From Actinomycetes bacterium (lineage in GTDB: Bacteria > Actinomycetota > Actinomycetes > Prado026), in NCBI GenBank assembly GCA_025455945.1, contig JALOLN010000014.1:1-21417 (forward strand): DNA of 21,417 bases, given 5' to 3'. The notes below the pieces were generated by a model. The model had not been told where the DNA came from. It worked only from the letters and a program-made list of their open reading frames with translations, and ran no database searches. Below, one piece after another: positions 7,231 through 14,781 of the stretch (the stretch's first letter is position 1; every line of letters begins with the position of its first letter). The position numbers and the translations under genes were made by a program.

Positions 7231-8634
7231 TCAGAACGTGAACGACTCGACGTGCACGCGGCGGTCGGGGACACCGAGCTCGCGAGCCGCGGTCCGGACC
7301 GCATCGATGAGACTCTGCGGTCCACAGACGTAGACGTCCCGCGCGGCGACGTCCGGGACGAGGCGGCGCAGCGTGTCGGTGTCGACCGGCGCCTGCTGAC
7401 GCGGACCCACCAGGGTGTGCAGCCGGCCGCCGAGCCGCTCGACGTGGGCGACGACCTCGCCCTGGTGCGCCAGGTCGTCGGTGGTGTGCGCCCTCAGCAC
7501 GACGCTGGTGTCGGTGCCGTCGGGCAGGTCCTCGAGCAGGGCCAGCAGGGGCGTGATCCCGACGCCTCCGCCGACGAGGAGCACCCGGTCGGTCGTGCGC
7601 ACCTCGTCGGTGAGGATCCCGTACGGCCCCTCGATCGCCACCCGCGTGCCGATCGGCAGGTGGGCCAGCCCGGCGCTGTGGTCGCCCAGAGCCTTCACCG
7701 TGACCCGCAGGTGGTCACGCCGCGGCAGCGCCGACAGCGAGTACGGGTGCGCCTGCCACCACAGCCCGCGCCGCAGGAAGCGCCACTGGAAGAACTGCCC
7801 ACCGCGGACCCCCAGCCGGTCGAGGTCCCTGCCGCGCACGACCACCGAGACCAGACCGGGCCCCTCCGGTCGGACCGCGACCACCCGCAGGCCGTGCCGG
7901 ACGCTGCGGTACAGCGGCAGCCCGAAGCGGAAGACCACGACGGCGCCGACCCCCAGGGCCCACATCGCCGACCACCACAGCCGGGCCGCGGGCTCCGCGA
8001 CGAAGGCGGCTCCTGCCGTGAGCTGGTGCGCGAAGGCCAGCGCCATGGCGAGGTAGGTGTACAGGTGGACGGCCCACCAGGTCTCGTAGGCCAGCCGACG
8101 GCGCACGTGGCGCCATGAGGTCAGCCCGGCCAGGACGAGCAGGCCGAGGGCCACCGTGGCGGCGAGCACGTTCGGGTACTGCGTGACGAACACCCACGCC
8201 TGGTGCAGCACCCCCGAGTCCCCGGCAGCGGCGTACCCCACGGTCAGCAGCGCCGCGTGCGCTGCGACGAGCACGATGGGCCAGGGGCCGAGCGCACGGT
8301 GCCAGGCGATGACCCGGTCGAGGCCGACGGCCCGCTCCAGCCACGGCACCCGCGCCACGAGCACGAGGACGACGAGCATGAGATAGGTGCCAACCAGGCC
8401 GGTGAGCCGCCCGGCTGCCGTCGCCCAGCCACCCGGGGCGGTGAGCGACCCGAGGCTCTCCGAGCGCACCGCCAGGGCCACGGTGACAACGAGGCCGAGC
8501 CCGGCCAGGAGGAGCAGCGCGTCCGCCGCCCGCAGAGCCCGCCGGCGGTGCGCCGGGACGGGCCGGTTCACGGCCGGTGCCTGACCTCGTGCCGTCACGC
8601 GTGCCTCTCGCCGGTCGGAGATGAGCAGGTCCAT
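7231..8634 (-). CDS. Ferric-reductase-like transmembrane haem/FAD/NAD(P) oxidoreductase
   Basis: This 467-residue protein joins a ferric-reductase-like membrane domain to a ferredoxin-NADP reductase-type cytoplasmic domain. The N-terminal half has about six helices. His112 and His126 (WHRALG, AAHAALL) pair with His190 and His203 (WWAVHLYTYLA, AFAHQL) as likely b-haem ligands. The C-terminal half has the FAD motif HPYSLSA (296-302), the nucleotide loop GGGVGITP (355-362), VCGP near 437 and the aromatic tail ESFTF. It should take electrons from NAD(P)H through FAD and haem to the outer face, where the next gene's FMN protein is positioned to receive them. The start is ATG 8634, with AGGG seven bases upstream; ATG 8664 is an in-frame alternative. 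First gene of a three-gene operon. Confidence 0.92.
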   Translation of the reverse strand: MDLLISDRREARVTARGQAPAVNRPVPAHRRRALRAADALLLLAGLGLVVTVALAVRSESLGSLTAPGGWATAAGRLTGLVGTYLMLVVLVLVARVPWLERAVGLDRVIAWHRALGPWPIVLVAAHAALLTVGYAAAGDSGVLHQAWVFVTQYPNVLAATVALGLLVLAGLTSWRHVRRRLAYETWWAVHLYTYLAMALAFAHQLTAGAAFVAEPAARLWWSAMWALGVGAVVVFRFGLPLYRSVRHGLRVVAVRPEGPGLVSVVVRGRDLDRLGVRGGQFFQWRFLRRGLWWQAHPYSLSALPRRDHLRVTVKALGDHSAGLAHLPIGTRVAIEGPYGILTDEVRTTDRVLLVGGGVGITPLLALLEDLPDGTDTSVVLRAHTTDDLAHQGEVVAHVERLGGRLHTLVGPRQQAPVDTDTLRRLVPDVAARDVYVCGPQSLIDAVRTAARELGVPDRRVHVESFTF

Positions 8635-8675
8635 GGTGCGACCCTGCCGGTCGATGCTGTCCATGCCATGGCGAT

Positions 8676-8708
8676 TCGCTGTGGACTCGCTGTGGGATCT
8701 CTGTGCAC
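8676..8708. promoter_or_regulatory. Three 11-bp-spaced direct repeats, likely response-regulator binding site
   Basis: TCGCTGTGG occurs at 8676-8684 and again exactly at 8687-8695. A diverged third copy (TCTCTGTGC) occurs at 8698-8706, giving an 11-base period. Head-to-tail repeats with this spacing are the usual binding pattern of OmpR/PhoB-class regulators, and such a regulator is encoded 50 bases away. The site lies between the oxidoreductase operon and the regulator gene, so it could control both. Binding by this particular regulator is inference. Confidence 0.5.
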
Positions 8709-8723
8709 GAGCGGCTGCGGCCG

Positions 8724-8757
8724 TTGCCGCCGAGAGGGTTCGGCTACCGTCGACAGC
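8724..8757 (+). promoter_or_regulatory. Candidate promoter for the response regulator gene (leaderless transcript)
   Basis: TTGCCG (8724-8729) and TACCGT (8745-8750) resemble -35 and -10 boxes, though the 15-base spacer is short. Seven bases after the -10 lies the GTG start at 8758, and no ribosome binding site is at the usual distance. This fits the leaderless transcripts common in actinobacteria. The direct repeats lie just upstream of the -35. Confidence 0.4.
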
Positions 8758-9468
8758 GTGCCCGACCACCCGCAGATCCGCGCCCTCGTCGTGGACGACG
8801 AGAGCAGCATCACCGACCTGGTGGGCACCGTCCTGGGCTTCGAGGGGTGGACCGTGCGGACGGCGGCCACCGGGCGCGAGGCGTTGCGTGTGCTGCGCGC
8901 GTTCGCCCCGGACGTCGTCGTCCTGGACGTCATGCTGCCCGACCTCGACGGGTTCGAGGTGCTGCAGCGGATGCGACGGGAGGGCAACGACGCGCCCGTC
9001 CTCTTCCTCACCGCCCTGGACGCCACCGAGGACCGCGTGCGCGGCCTGACGCTGGGCGGCGACGACTACGTCACCAAGCCCTTCTCGCTGGAGGAGCTGG
9101 TGGCCCGGCTGCACGCGCTGCTCCGGCGCAGCGGCCTCGCCGCGGGGACGCGCGACCACGTGCTGCGGTTCGCGGACCTCACCCTCGACGAGGACTCCCG
9201 TGAGGTGCGCCGCAGCGGCACGCTCGTCGAGCTGACCAAGACCGAGTTCGAGCTGCTGCGCTACCTGATGCTGAACCCGCGGCGGGTGGTCTCCAAGGCC
9301 CAGATCCTGGACCGGGTGTGGCACTACGACTTCGGCGGCCAGGCGAACGTCGTCGAGCTCTACATCGGCTACCTCAGGCGCAAGATCGACCGCGGTCGGG
9401 AGCCGCTGATCCACACCGTGCGTGGCGTGGGCTACGTGCTGCGGACCCCCAACCCGGACGAGGGATGA
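8758..9468 (+). CDS. OmpR/PhoB-family response regulator
   Basis: This is the DNA-binding regulator of a two-component system, 236 residues. The receiver domain (about residues 7-120) has the acidic pair Asp13/Asp14 (VVDDES), the phosphoacceptor Asp57 (VVLDVMLPDLDG), Thr85 (LFLTA) and Lys107 (VTKPFS). The C-terminal winged helix (about 135-232) shows LTKTEFELLRYLMLNPRRVV and the recognition-helix region ANVVELYIGYLRRKID, ending with HTVRGVGYVLR. It starts at GTG 8758, the only usable start before the receiver domain. The kinase gene overlaps its stop (ATGA). It is divergent from the flavin redox operon with shared upstream DNA, so that operon and itself are the likely targets. Confidence 0.93.
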   Translation: MPDHPQIRALVVDDESSITDLVGTVLGFEGWTVRTAATGREALRVLRAFAPDVVVLDVMLPDLDGFEVLQRMRREGNDAPVLFLTALDATEDRVRGLTLGGDDYVTKPFSLEELVARLHALLRRSGLAAGTRDHVLRFADLTLDEDSREVRRSGTLVELTKTEFELLRYLMLNPRRVVSKAQILDRVWHYDFGGQANVVELYIGYLRRKIDRGREPLIHTVRGVGYVLRTPNPDEG

Positions 9469-10919
9469 GCAGCACGGAGGCGGCGCCCCGGCGGCGCCGT
9501 CCGCTGCGGCGCCGGCTCACTCTCGGCATGGTGGCGCTGGTCGCCGTCGTCCTCGCACTCGTCGGCCTGGCGACCCTGGAGGTGCTGCGCCGCTTCCTCG
9601 TCGGACAGGTCGACGACCAGCTGGCCCAGACCACGGCGCAGGTCACCGGACGACCGTTCGGCCGGCTGGAGGGGCTGCAGGTCGGCACCCTGCTGCTGGA
9701 GACCACGGCGGACGGGACGCTCACCCGGCGGCCCGTCCTCGTCGTCGCGGAGGGCGAGGGGCAGGGGTCGGCCACCCTCTCCGCGGACGACCTCGACGCG
9801 ATCACCTCGGTCGGCGGGACCCCGGAGAACGTCGATCTCTCCGAGCTGGGCCGGTACCGGTTCGTGCGGGCCGAGGAGCGTTCCGGGGACGTCGTCGCCG
9901 TCGGCCTGCCGCTGGAGCAGGTGGACGACACCCTGGCCCGGATCCTCGTCGTGGGCCTGCTCGGGCTGGGCGTGGCGGTGCTCACGGTGGCGCTCGTCGG
10001 CGGGTGGCTGATCCGCCGCGAGCTGCGCCCGCTGGAGCTGGTCGCGACCACCGCCCGCCGCATCTCGAACCGTCCGCTGGCGCAGGTCGACACACGGGTC
10101 GAGGAGCGGGTCGCGCTGACGTCGTCCGGCACCGAGGTGGACGACGTGGCGGAGGCGATCAACGAGATGCTCGACCACGTCGACGCGTCCCTGGACGCGC
10201 GGGCGGCCACCGACGCACGGCTGCGCCGGTTCGTCGCGGACGCCAGCCACGAGCTGCGCACCCCCTTGGCCTCGATCCGCGGGTACGCCGAGCTGTTCCG
10301 CCGCGTGGACGACGCCGATCCCGAGCGGCGGCGGCTGGCCATGGCCCGCATCGAGTCCGAGGCACAGCGCATGGGGGTGCTCGTCGACGACCTGTTGCTG
10401 CTGGCCCGCCTGGACCAGGGCCGCCCGCTGGCCCGGGACCCGGTCGACCTGGCCCGGCTGGCGGTCGAGGCAGCCGCCGATGCCCAGGCCGCCAGCCCGG
10501 AGCACCCGGTCACCCTGGACGTGCCCGAGGAGCCCGCCCTGGTGCTCGGGGACGAGGACCGTCTGCGTCAGGTGCTGGCCAACCTGCTCGCCAACGTCCA
10601 CCGGCACACCCCCACAGACACCCCGGTCACGGTGGCGGTGGCGCCCGGTCCGGAGCAGGTGAGGCTCAGCGTCGTCGACGAGGGCCCAGGGGTCCCGCCG
10701 GAGCTCGCCCCGCGGGCCTTCGAGCGGTTCACCCGCGGCGACGGCTCCCGCTCCCGGGCCAGCGGGGGCACCGGCCTGGGCCTGTCGATCGTCTCGGCGG
10801 TGGTCACCGCGCACGGCGGCACGGTGGCCCTGGACAGCCGACCGGGCCGCACCGCGGTGGTGGTCACCCTGCCGTCGGCGGATTCCACCCCCCCGGAGTC
10901 CACCCCCCCGACACGTTGA
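9465..10919 (+). CDS. Membrane sensor histidine kinase
   Basis: This is the partner kinase of the upstream regulator, 484 residues. An Arg-rich N-terminus leads to a first membrane helix (about residues 18-40), an extracytoplasmic sensor of about 120 residues with no family I recognise, and a second helix (about 160-183). A HAMP linker, the dimerisation helix with phosphoacceptor His262 (DASHELRTPLASIRGYAELF) and an ATPase domain follow: N-box Asn377 (NLLANVHRHT), G1 DEGPGVP (405-411) and G2 GTGLGLSIV (435-443). The ATG overlaps the regulator stop (ATGA, 9465-9468). The tail ends in a duplicated STPPE/STPP sequence, encoded by two C7 tracts, and the stop codon lies inside an inverted repeat. 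The signal sensed is unknown; genomic context suggests redox or metal/electron-acceptor status. Confidence 0.94.
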   Translation: MSSTEAAPRRRRPLRRRLTLGMVALVAVVLALVGLATLEVLRRFLVGQVDDQLAQTTAQVTGRPFGRLEGLQVGTLLLETTADGTLTRRPVLVVAEGEGQGSATLSADDLDAITSVGGTPENVDLSELGRYRFVRAEERSGDVVAVGLPLEQVDDTLARILVVGLLGLGVAVLTVALVGGWLIRRELRPLELVATTARRISNRPLAQVDTRVEERVALTSSGTEVDDVAEAINEMLDHVDASLDARAATDARLRRFVADASHELRTPLASIRGYAELFRRVDDADPERRRLAMARIESEAQRMGVLVDDLLLLARLDQGRPLARDPVDLARLAVEAAADAQAASPEHPVTLDVPEEPALVLGDEDRLRQVLANLLANVHRHTPTDTPVTVAVAPGPEQVRLSVVDEGPGVPPELAPRAFERFTRGDGSRSRASGGTGLGLSIVSAVVTAHGGTVALDSRPGRTAVVVTLPSADSTPPESTPPTR

Positions 10920-10976
10920 TCATCGAGTTGTCGGGGTCTCCGGCGACGGATGGGCCCGACTGGCCGATGATCAACG
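10914..10976. repeat. Nested inverted repeat between convergent genes (extragenic palindrome or terminator)
   Basis: Perfect 12-base arms CGTTGATCATCG (10914-10925) and CGATGATCAACG (10965-10976) enclose a second 6-base pair of arms GTCGGG (10930-10935) and CCCGAC (10955-10960). The outer arm includes the stop codon of the histidine kinase gene (10917-10919). It lies in the 86-base gap between the kinase and the convergent xylA gene. It could terminate both transcripts as a long hairpin, though no T-run follows. It also resembles a dispersed actinobacterial palindromic element. The rest of the gap holds only a G-rich stretch. Confidence 0.55.
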
Positions 10977-11005
10977 CGCTGGGGAGATGGGAGGGGGTGG
11001 GGCGG

Positions 11006-12193
11006 TCAGCGGGCGCCGAGCAGGTGCTCGATCGCGAGCTGGTCCAAGGCGACGAAGCCGTAGCCCTGCGCCCCCGGAACCTCCGGGTCGAAGTCCTCGA
11101 ACGCGGAGCGGTCGGCGAGCAGGTCCGCGGCCGTCTCCCCCGCCGCCAGCGTCGGCTGCGCCAACTCGGTCACCCGGCTCGTGGCCAGCGCCTCCTGCAC
11201 CGCGGGGTCGGCGCGGAACGCCGCCGCCCGCTCCTTCAGCAGCAGGTAGGTGCGCATGTTGGCCGCGGCGGACGCCCACACGCCGTCGATGTCCTCGGTG
11301 CGCAGCGGCTTGTAGTCGAAGTGCCGCGGACCGTCGTACGCCGGGCCGCCACCGGGGGCGCCGTTCTCGAGCAGGTCCACGAGGAAGAACGCGCTGACCA
11401 GGTCGCCGTGGCCGAACACGAGGTCCTGGTCGTACTTGACGCCGCGCTGGCCGTTGAGGTCGATGTGGAAGAGCTTGCCGTGCCACAGCGCCTGGGCGAC
11501 GCCGTGGACGAAGTTCATCCCCGCCATCTGCTCGTGCCCGACCTCGGGGTTGAGGCCGACCATCTCGTGGTGCTCCAGCGAGGAGATGAAGGCCAGCGCG
11601 TGCCCGATGGTCGGCAGCAGGATGTCACCGCGGGGCTCGTTCGGCTTCGGCTCGAGGGCGAACCGGATCCCGTAGCCACGGTCGACGACGTACTGCGCCA
11701 GGGTGTCGAGCCCCTCGCGGTAGCGGTCCAGCGCCGCCCGGACGTCCTTCGCCGCGTCGGTCTCCGAGCCCTCCCGGCCGCCCCAGAACACGTAGGTGTG
11801 CGCACCGAGCTCCGCCGCCAGGTCGAGGTTGCGCATGACCTTGCGCAGCGCGAACCGCCGCACGCTGCGGTCGTTGCTCGTGAAGCCGCCGTCCTTGAAC
11901 ACCGGGTGGGTGAAGAGGTTGGTCGTCATCATCGGGACGGCGAGACCGGTCTCCTCCAGCGCCTGCCGGAACCGGGTGATGTGCTTCTCGCGGTCGGACT
12001 CGTCGGCGCCGAAGGGGATCAGGTCGTCGTCGTGGAACGTCACGCCGTAGGCGCCCAGCTCGGCCAGCCGGTGCACGGACTCGACCGGGTCGAGCGGGGG
12101 CCGGGTCGCGTCGCCGAAGGGGTCCCTGGCCTGCCAGCCGACGGTCCAGAGGCCGAACGTGAAGTGGTCCGCGGGGGTGGGCTGCAAGGACAT
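11006..12193 (-). CDS. xylA: Xylose isomerase
   Basis: Xylose isomerase converts D-xylose to D-xylulose (and glucose to fructose) in the cytoplasm and needs two divalent metal ions. At 395 residues it is the compact actinobacterial class. The catalytic and metal residues fall at their standard numbers: Trp16, His54 and Asp57 (FHDDDLIP), Phe94, Trp137, Glu181 and Lys183 (EPKPNEPRGD), Glu217 and His220 (NPEVGHEQ), Asp245, Asp255, Asp257 and Asp287. The ATG at 12193 has ACGGAGG seven bases upstream. A strong promoter and an operator precede it, shared with the divergent XylR-type regulator gene. No xylulokinase or xylose transporter is in view. It converges on the histidine kinase gene, separated by an inverted repeat. 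Confidence 0.97.
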   Translation of the reverse strand: MSLQPTPADHFTFGLWTVGWQARDPFGDATRPPLDPVESVHRLAELGAYGVTFHDDDLIPFGADESDREKHITRFRQALEETGLAVPMMTTNLFTHPVFKDGGFTSNDRSVRRFALRKVMRNLDLAAELGAHTYVFWGGREGSETDAAKDVRAALDRYREGLDTLAQYVVDRGYGIRFALEPKPNEPRGDILLPTIGHALAFISSLEHHEMVGLNPEVGHEQMAGMNFVHGVAQALWHGKLFHIDLNGQRGVKYDQDLVFGHGDLVSAFFLVDLLENGAPGGGPAYDGPRHFDYKPLRTEDIDGVWASAAANMRTYLLLKERAAAFRADPAVQEALATSRVTELAQPTLAAGETAADLLADRSAFEDFDPEVPGAQGYGFVALDQLAIEHLLGAR

Positions 12194-12216
12194 CTGGGCC
12201 TCCGTCGACTCGATTT

Positions 12217-12231
12217 GTTCAGGAGTTGAAC
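12217..12231. promoter_or_regulatory. XylR-type operator
   Basis: A perfect inverted repeat GTTCA-N5-TGAAC lies between xylA and the divergent ROK regulator gene. It overlaps the -10 box of the xylA promoter and the -35 box of the regulator promoter, so a bound repressor would block both. ROK regulators of xylose genes typically bind such palindromes. Confidence 0.7.
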
Positions 12232-12254
12232 TTATCGTCCGGACCTGGCATTGT
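12226..12254 (+). promoter_or_regulatory. Promoter of the ROK regulator gene
   Basis: TTGAAC (12226-12231) and CATTGT (12249-12254) are spaced by 17 bases. A start about seven to nine bases after the -10 falls at the GTG 12263, so the transcript would be leaderless. It is the mirror of the xylA promoter on the same DNA. Confidence 0.45.
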
Positions 12255-12257
12255 CAA
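12229..12257 (-). promoter_or_regulatory. Promoter of xylA
   Basis: Read on the minus strand, TTGACA (12257-12252) and TAAGTT (12234-12229) are separated by exactly 17 bases, a near-consensus vegetative promoter. This predicts a start near 12222, inside the operator, and a leader of about 28 bases with the ACGGAGG site. Confidence 0.7.
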
Positions 12258-12262
12258 GAGCC

Positions 12263-13501
12263 GTGAGCACGCCGAGGAACGAGCCGGCCCGCACCGGCGG
12301 CGTCCGCGAGCACAACCTCGCCCTCGTGCTCCGGCAGGTCGCCCAGGGCAGCCGGACCGCCACGCCGCCCTCCCGGGCCGACATCGCCGCCGCGACCGGT
12401 CTGACCCGAGCCACCGTGTCCAGCCTGGTCGACGTCCTGGTGGGCGCCGGCCTGGTCGAGGAGCTGGCTCCCGTGGCGCGCACGCGGGCCGGACGGCCCG
12501 CCACCGGGCTGGCCCTGCGCGCCGACGCCGTCTCCGGGGTCGGCCTGGAGGTCAACGTCGACTACCTCGCCGTCTGCGTGGTCGACCTCACCGGCGCCGT
12601 CCGCCACCGCCGGGTCGTCGACGGCGACCAGCGCACCCGGACGCCGGCGACGGCACTGCGCCGCGTGGCCCGGCTGGGCGCCCGGGCGATCGCCGGTGAG
12701 CGGGCCACCGGGCGGGCGGTGGCCGGGGTCACCATCGCGCTCCCCGGCCTCGTCCAAGCCCCGCACGGCCCGCTGCGGCTGGCCCCGAACCTGGGCTGGC
12801 GCGACGTCGACGTCGTCGGCCTGCTGACGCGGGAGCCCACCCTGGCCGGCCTGCCGGTGACCATCGACAACGAGGCCGACCTCGCCGCCCTCGCGGAGCT
12901 CTACGCCGGTGGCGCCGGCGGGTCGACGAGCTTCGTGCACGTCTCCGGGGAGGTGGGGATCGGTGCGGGCATCGTGCTGGACGGCCGGCTCTACCGCGGC
13001 CGGCACGGCTGGAGCGGGGAGATCGGGCACGTGGCGGTCCGTCCCGACGGTCCCGCCTGCCGGTGCGGGGCCGGCGGCTGCCTCGAGCAGTACGCCGGCC
13101 AGGAGGCGATCCTGCGCGCGGCCGGGGTGCCGGCTGACGCCGCGACGTCCATGGGGGGCTCGTCGGCCGTCGACCGGATCGCCGGGCTGGCCCGGGCCGG
13201 GCACCCGGAGGTCCGTGCCGCGCTGGCCGGCGCGGGGGCCGCGCTCGGGCTCGTGGTCGCCGGCGCGGTCAACCTGCTGGATGTCGACACGGTCGTGCTC
13301 GGTGGCATCTACGCTCCGCTCGCCGAGTGGATCGGGCCCGCGGTGGCGGCGGAGGTGGACCGCCGAGTCCTCGGTGCGCCGTGGGCGCCGGTGGAGGTGC
13401 GGGCGTCGTCCGTCGGGCCGGACGCCGCCGTGCTGGGCGCCGCCCGGTCCGTCGTCCAGGGCGTCCTGGACGACCCGGCCAGCTGGCTGACCGCCGCGTG
13501 A
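12263..13501 (+). CDS. xylR: ROK-family transcriptional regulator, XylR type
   Basis: This is a probable xylose-responsive repressor, 412 residues. The N-terminal winged helix-turn-helix (about 38-68) includes ADIAAATGLTRATVSSLVDV. A ROK sugar-binding domain follows, with sugar-contact and zinc motifs: GEIGH (His256) and CRCGAGGC (Cys266, Cys268, Cys273). The kinase aspartate of the ROK NDAN motif is replaced in DNEAD (202-206), and the phosphate loop is degenerate, so it should bind sugar without phosphorylating it. I take GTG 12263 as start because it matches the leaderless promoter; an upstream TTG at 12251 lies within the -10 region. It is divergent from xylA with a shared operator, the classic XylR arrangement. 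Confidence 0.9.
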   Translation: MSTPRNEPARTGGVREHNLALVLRQVAQGSRTATPPSRADIAAATGLTRATVSSLVDVLVGAGLVEELAPVARTRAGRPATGLALRADAVSGVGLEVNVDYLAVCVVDLTGAVRHRRVVDGDQRTRTPATALRRVARLGARAIAGERATGRAVAGVTIALPGLVQAPHGPLRLAPNLGWRDVDVVGLLTREPTLAGLPVTIDNEADLAALAELYAGGAGGSTSFVHVSGEVGIGAGIVLDGRLYRGRHGWSGEIGHVAVRPDGPACRCGAGGCLEQYAGQEAILRAAGVPADAATSMGGSSAVDRIAGLARAGHPEVRAALAGAGAALGLVVAGAVNLLDVDTVVLGGIYAPLAEWIGPAVAAEVDRRVLGAPWAPVEVRASSVGPDAAVLGAARSVVQGVLDDPASWLTAA

Positions 13502-13539
13502 CACCGGAGCCGTTCGCCGCGCCCACGCGTCCCACCGGC

Positions 13540-14334
13540 ATGAGAACCTCGGTGCTCGCCCTCGGGATCGTCGGTGCGCTGGCCCTCACCGGGCTGGTCG
13601 GCTGCGGCGTCGAGACCGGCGGCGGCGCGGCCGCGACGATCGCCCTCGCCGGCCGGACCTTTCTCTCCACCGGCGTCACGACCGATGGCGCGCCGCACGA
13701 CCTGGTGGCCGGGAGCCGGATCACGCTGACGTTCACCGACGACGCAGTGTCCGCCCAGGCGGGGTGCAACACCATGGGCGGCTCGGCCTCGGTCACCGAC
13801 GGCCGGCTCGTCGTCGACGGCCCGCTGATGTCGACCGAGATGGCCTGTGACCCGGCACTGATGGCGCAGGACACCTGGCTGGCCGACCTGCTGTCCGCCG
13901 ACCCCGCGGTGACCGTGGACGGCGACGAGCTGGTCCTCACCAGCGGGGGAACCGTCATCACGCTGCTCGACCGGGAGGTCGCCGACCCCGACCGCGACCT
14001 CGTCGGCACCGCCTGGACGCTCGACGGGATCATCGCCGGGGACGCCGTCTCCAGCGTGCCCGCGGGCGTGACCTCGACCCTGCGGATCACCGCTGACGGA
14101 CGGCTCGAGGTGCAGACCGGCTGCAACAGCGGCGGCGCCGACGTGACCGTCGGCACGGACTCGCTGACGATCGGGCCCGTGCTGCTGACCCAGATGGCCT
14201 GCTCGGGGGCCGCGGGTGAGGTCGAGGCCGCCGTCCTCGCCGTCGTGCAGCAGGGGACGGTGGAGTACGCCGTCGACGGCCCCGCCCTTACCCTGACCAG
14301 GGGCGACGCCGGCCTCACCTACCGAGCCGGTTGA
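13540..14334 (+). CDS. Lipoprotein with two META (HslJ-like) domains
   Basis: This is a surface lipoprotein of 264 residues. A short signal peptide ends in the lipobox LVGC, with Cys22 as the lipid-bearing residue. Two META (DUF306) domains follow at about 35-145 and 153-262. Each has the paired cysteine pattern: GCNTMGG with MSTEMAC (Cys76, Cys103), and GCNSGG with LTQMAC (Cys195, Cys221). META domains occur in E. coli HslJ, linked to heat shock and novobiocin resistance, but their molecular role is unclear. The start is ATG 13540 at the signal peptide, since a GTG at 13498 would add 14 non-hydrophobic residues. It follows xylR by 38 bases on the same strand, though a functional link to xylose is doubtful. 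Confidence 0.85.
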   Translation: MRTSVLALGIVGALALTGLVGCGVETGGGAAATIALAGRTFLSTGVTTDGAPHDLVAGSRITLTFTDDAVSAQAGCNTMGGSASVTDGRLVVDGPLMSTEMACDPALMAQDTWLADLLSADPAVTVDGDELVLTSGGTVITLLDREVADPDRDLVGTAWTLDGIIAGDAVSSVPAGVTSTLRITADGRLEVQTGCNSGGADVTVGTDSLTIGPVLLTQMACSGAAGEVEAAVLAVVQQGTVEYAVDGPALTLTRGDAGLTYRAG

Positions 14335-14352
14335 CGACGAAGGGCACAACAG

Positions 14353-14781
14353 ATGGCCATCCCGCTCGACCCCGAGGAGATGGTCGAGGTCTTCGGCGAC
14401 CACGACCCGACGCGGTTCGACGCCGAGGTGGAGCAGCGCTGGGGCGACACCGCGGCCTTCCGTGAGTCGCACCGGCGCACGGCGCGCTACACCAAGGACG
14501 ACTGGCTGGCCTGCACGGCGGAGGGCGAGGCGGCGGTCCAGACCATGGCGGCGGCCATGAGCGCCGGCCTGCCGGCGTCCAGTGCCGAGGCCATGGACGG
14601 CGCGGAGGGGCACCGTCGGCACATCGACCGGTGGTTCTACCCCTGCTCCCACCGGATGCAGACCGGGCTGGCCGACATGTATCTCGCCGACCCCCGCTTC
14701 ACCGCGGCCTACGAGGAGCGGGCGCCCGGCCTGGCCCAGTACGTCCACGACGCGATCCACGCCAACGCCGCCCGGTCCTGA
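14353..14781 (+). CDS. Stand-alone TipAS antibiotic-recognition domain protein
   Basis: This 142-residue protein matches the C-terminal ligand-binding domain of the MerR-type regulator TipA, here without any DNA-binding domain. Characteristic stretches are AEVEQRWGDTAAFRESHRRT (about 24-43), ARYTKDDW, EGHRRHIDRWFYPCSH (85-100) and LADMYLADPRFTAAYEERAPGLAQYVHDAI. In Streptomyces the TipAS domain is all-helical and traps thiopeptides covalently through a cysteine; Cys98 in FYPC is a candidate, but I have not aligned it to the known residue. The ATG at 14353 has GAAGGGC upstream. It lies 18 bases after the META lipoprotein gene and 36 before the phosphotransferase gene, likely one transcript. 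It may sequester or sense a small molecule without controlling transcription itself. Confidence 0.85.
   Translation: MAIPLDPEEMVEVFGDHDPTRFDAEVEQRWGDTAAFRESHRRTARYTKDDWLACTAEGEAAVQTMAAAMSAGLPASSAEAMDGAEGHRRHIDRWFYPCSHRMQTGLADMYLADPRFTAAYEERAPGLAQYVHDAIHANAARS

Noticed and set aside
10914..10976. Insertion-sequence terminal repeat
   Set aside because: No transposase or target-site duplication is nearby; a palindromic repeat or terminator explains it better.
9422..12229. A 935-codon open frame on the plus strand
   Set aside because: It crosses the histidine kinase out of frame and runs antisense to xylA, whose active-site residues are all intact. The translation shows no domain.
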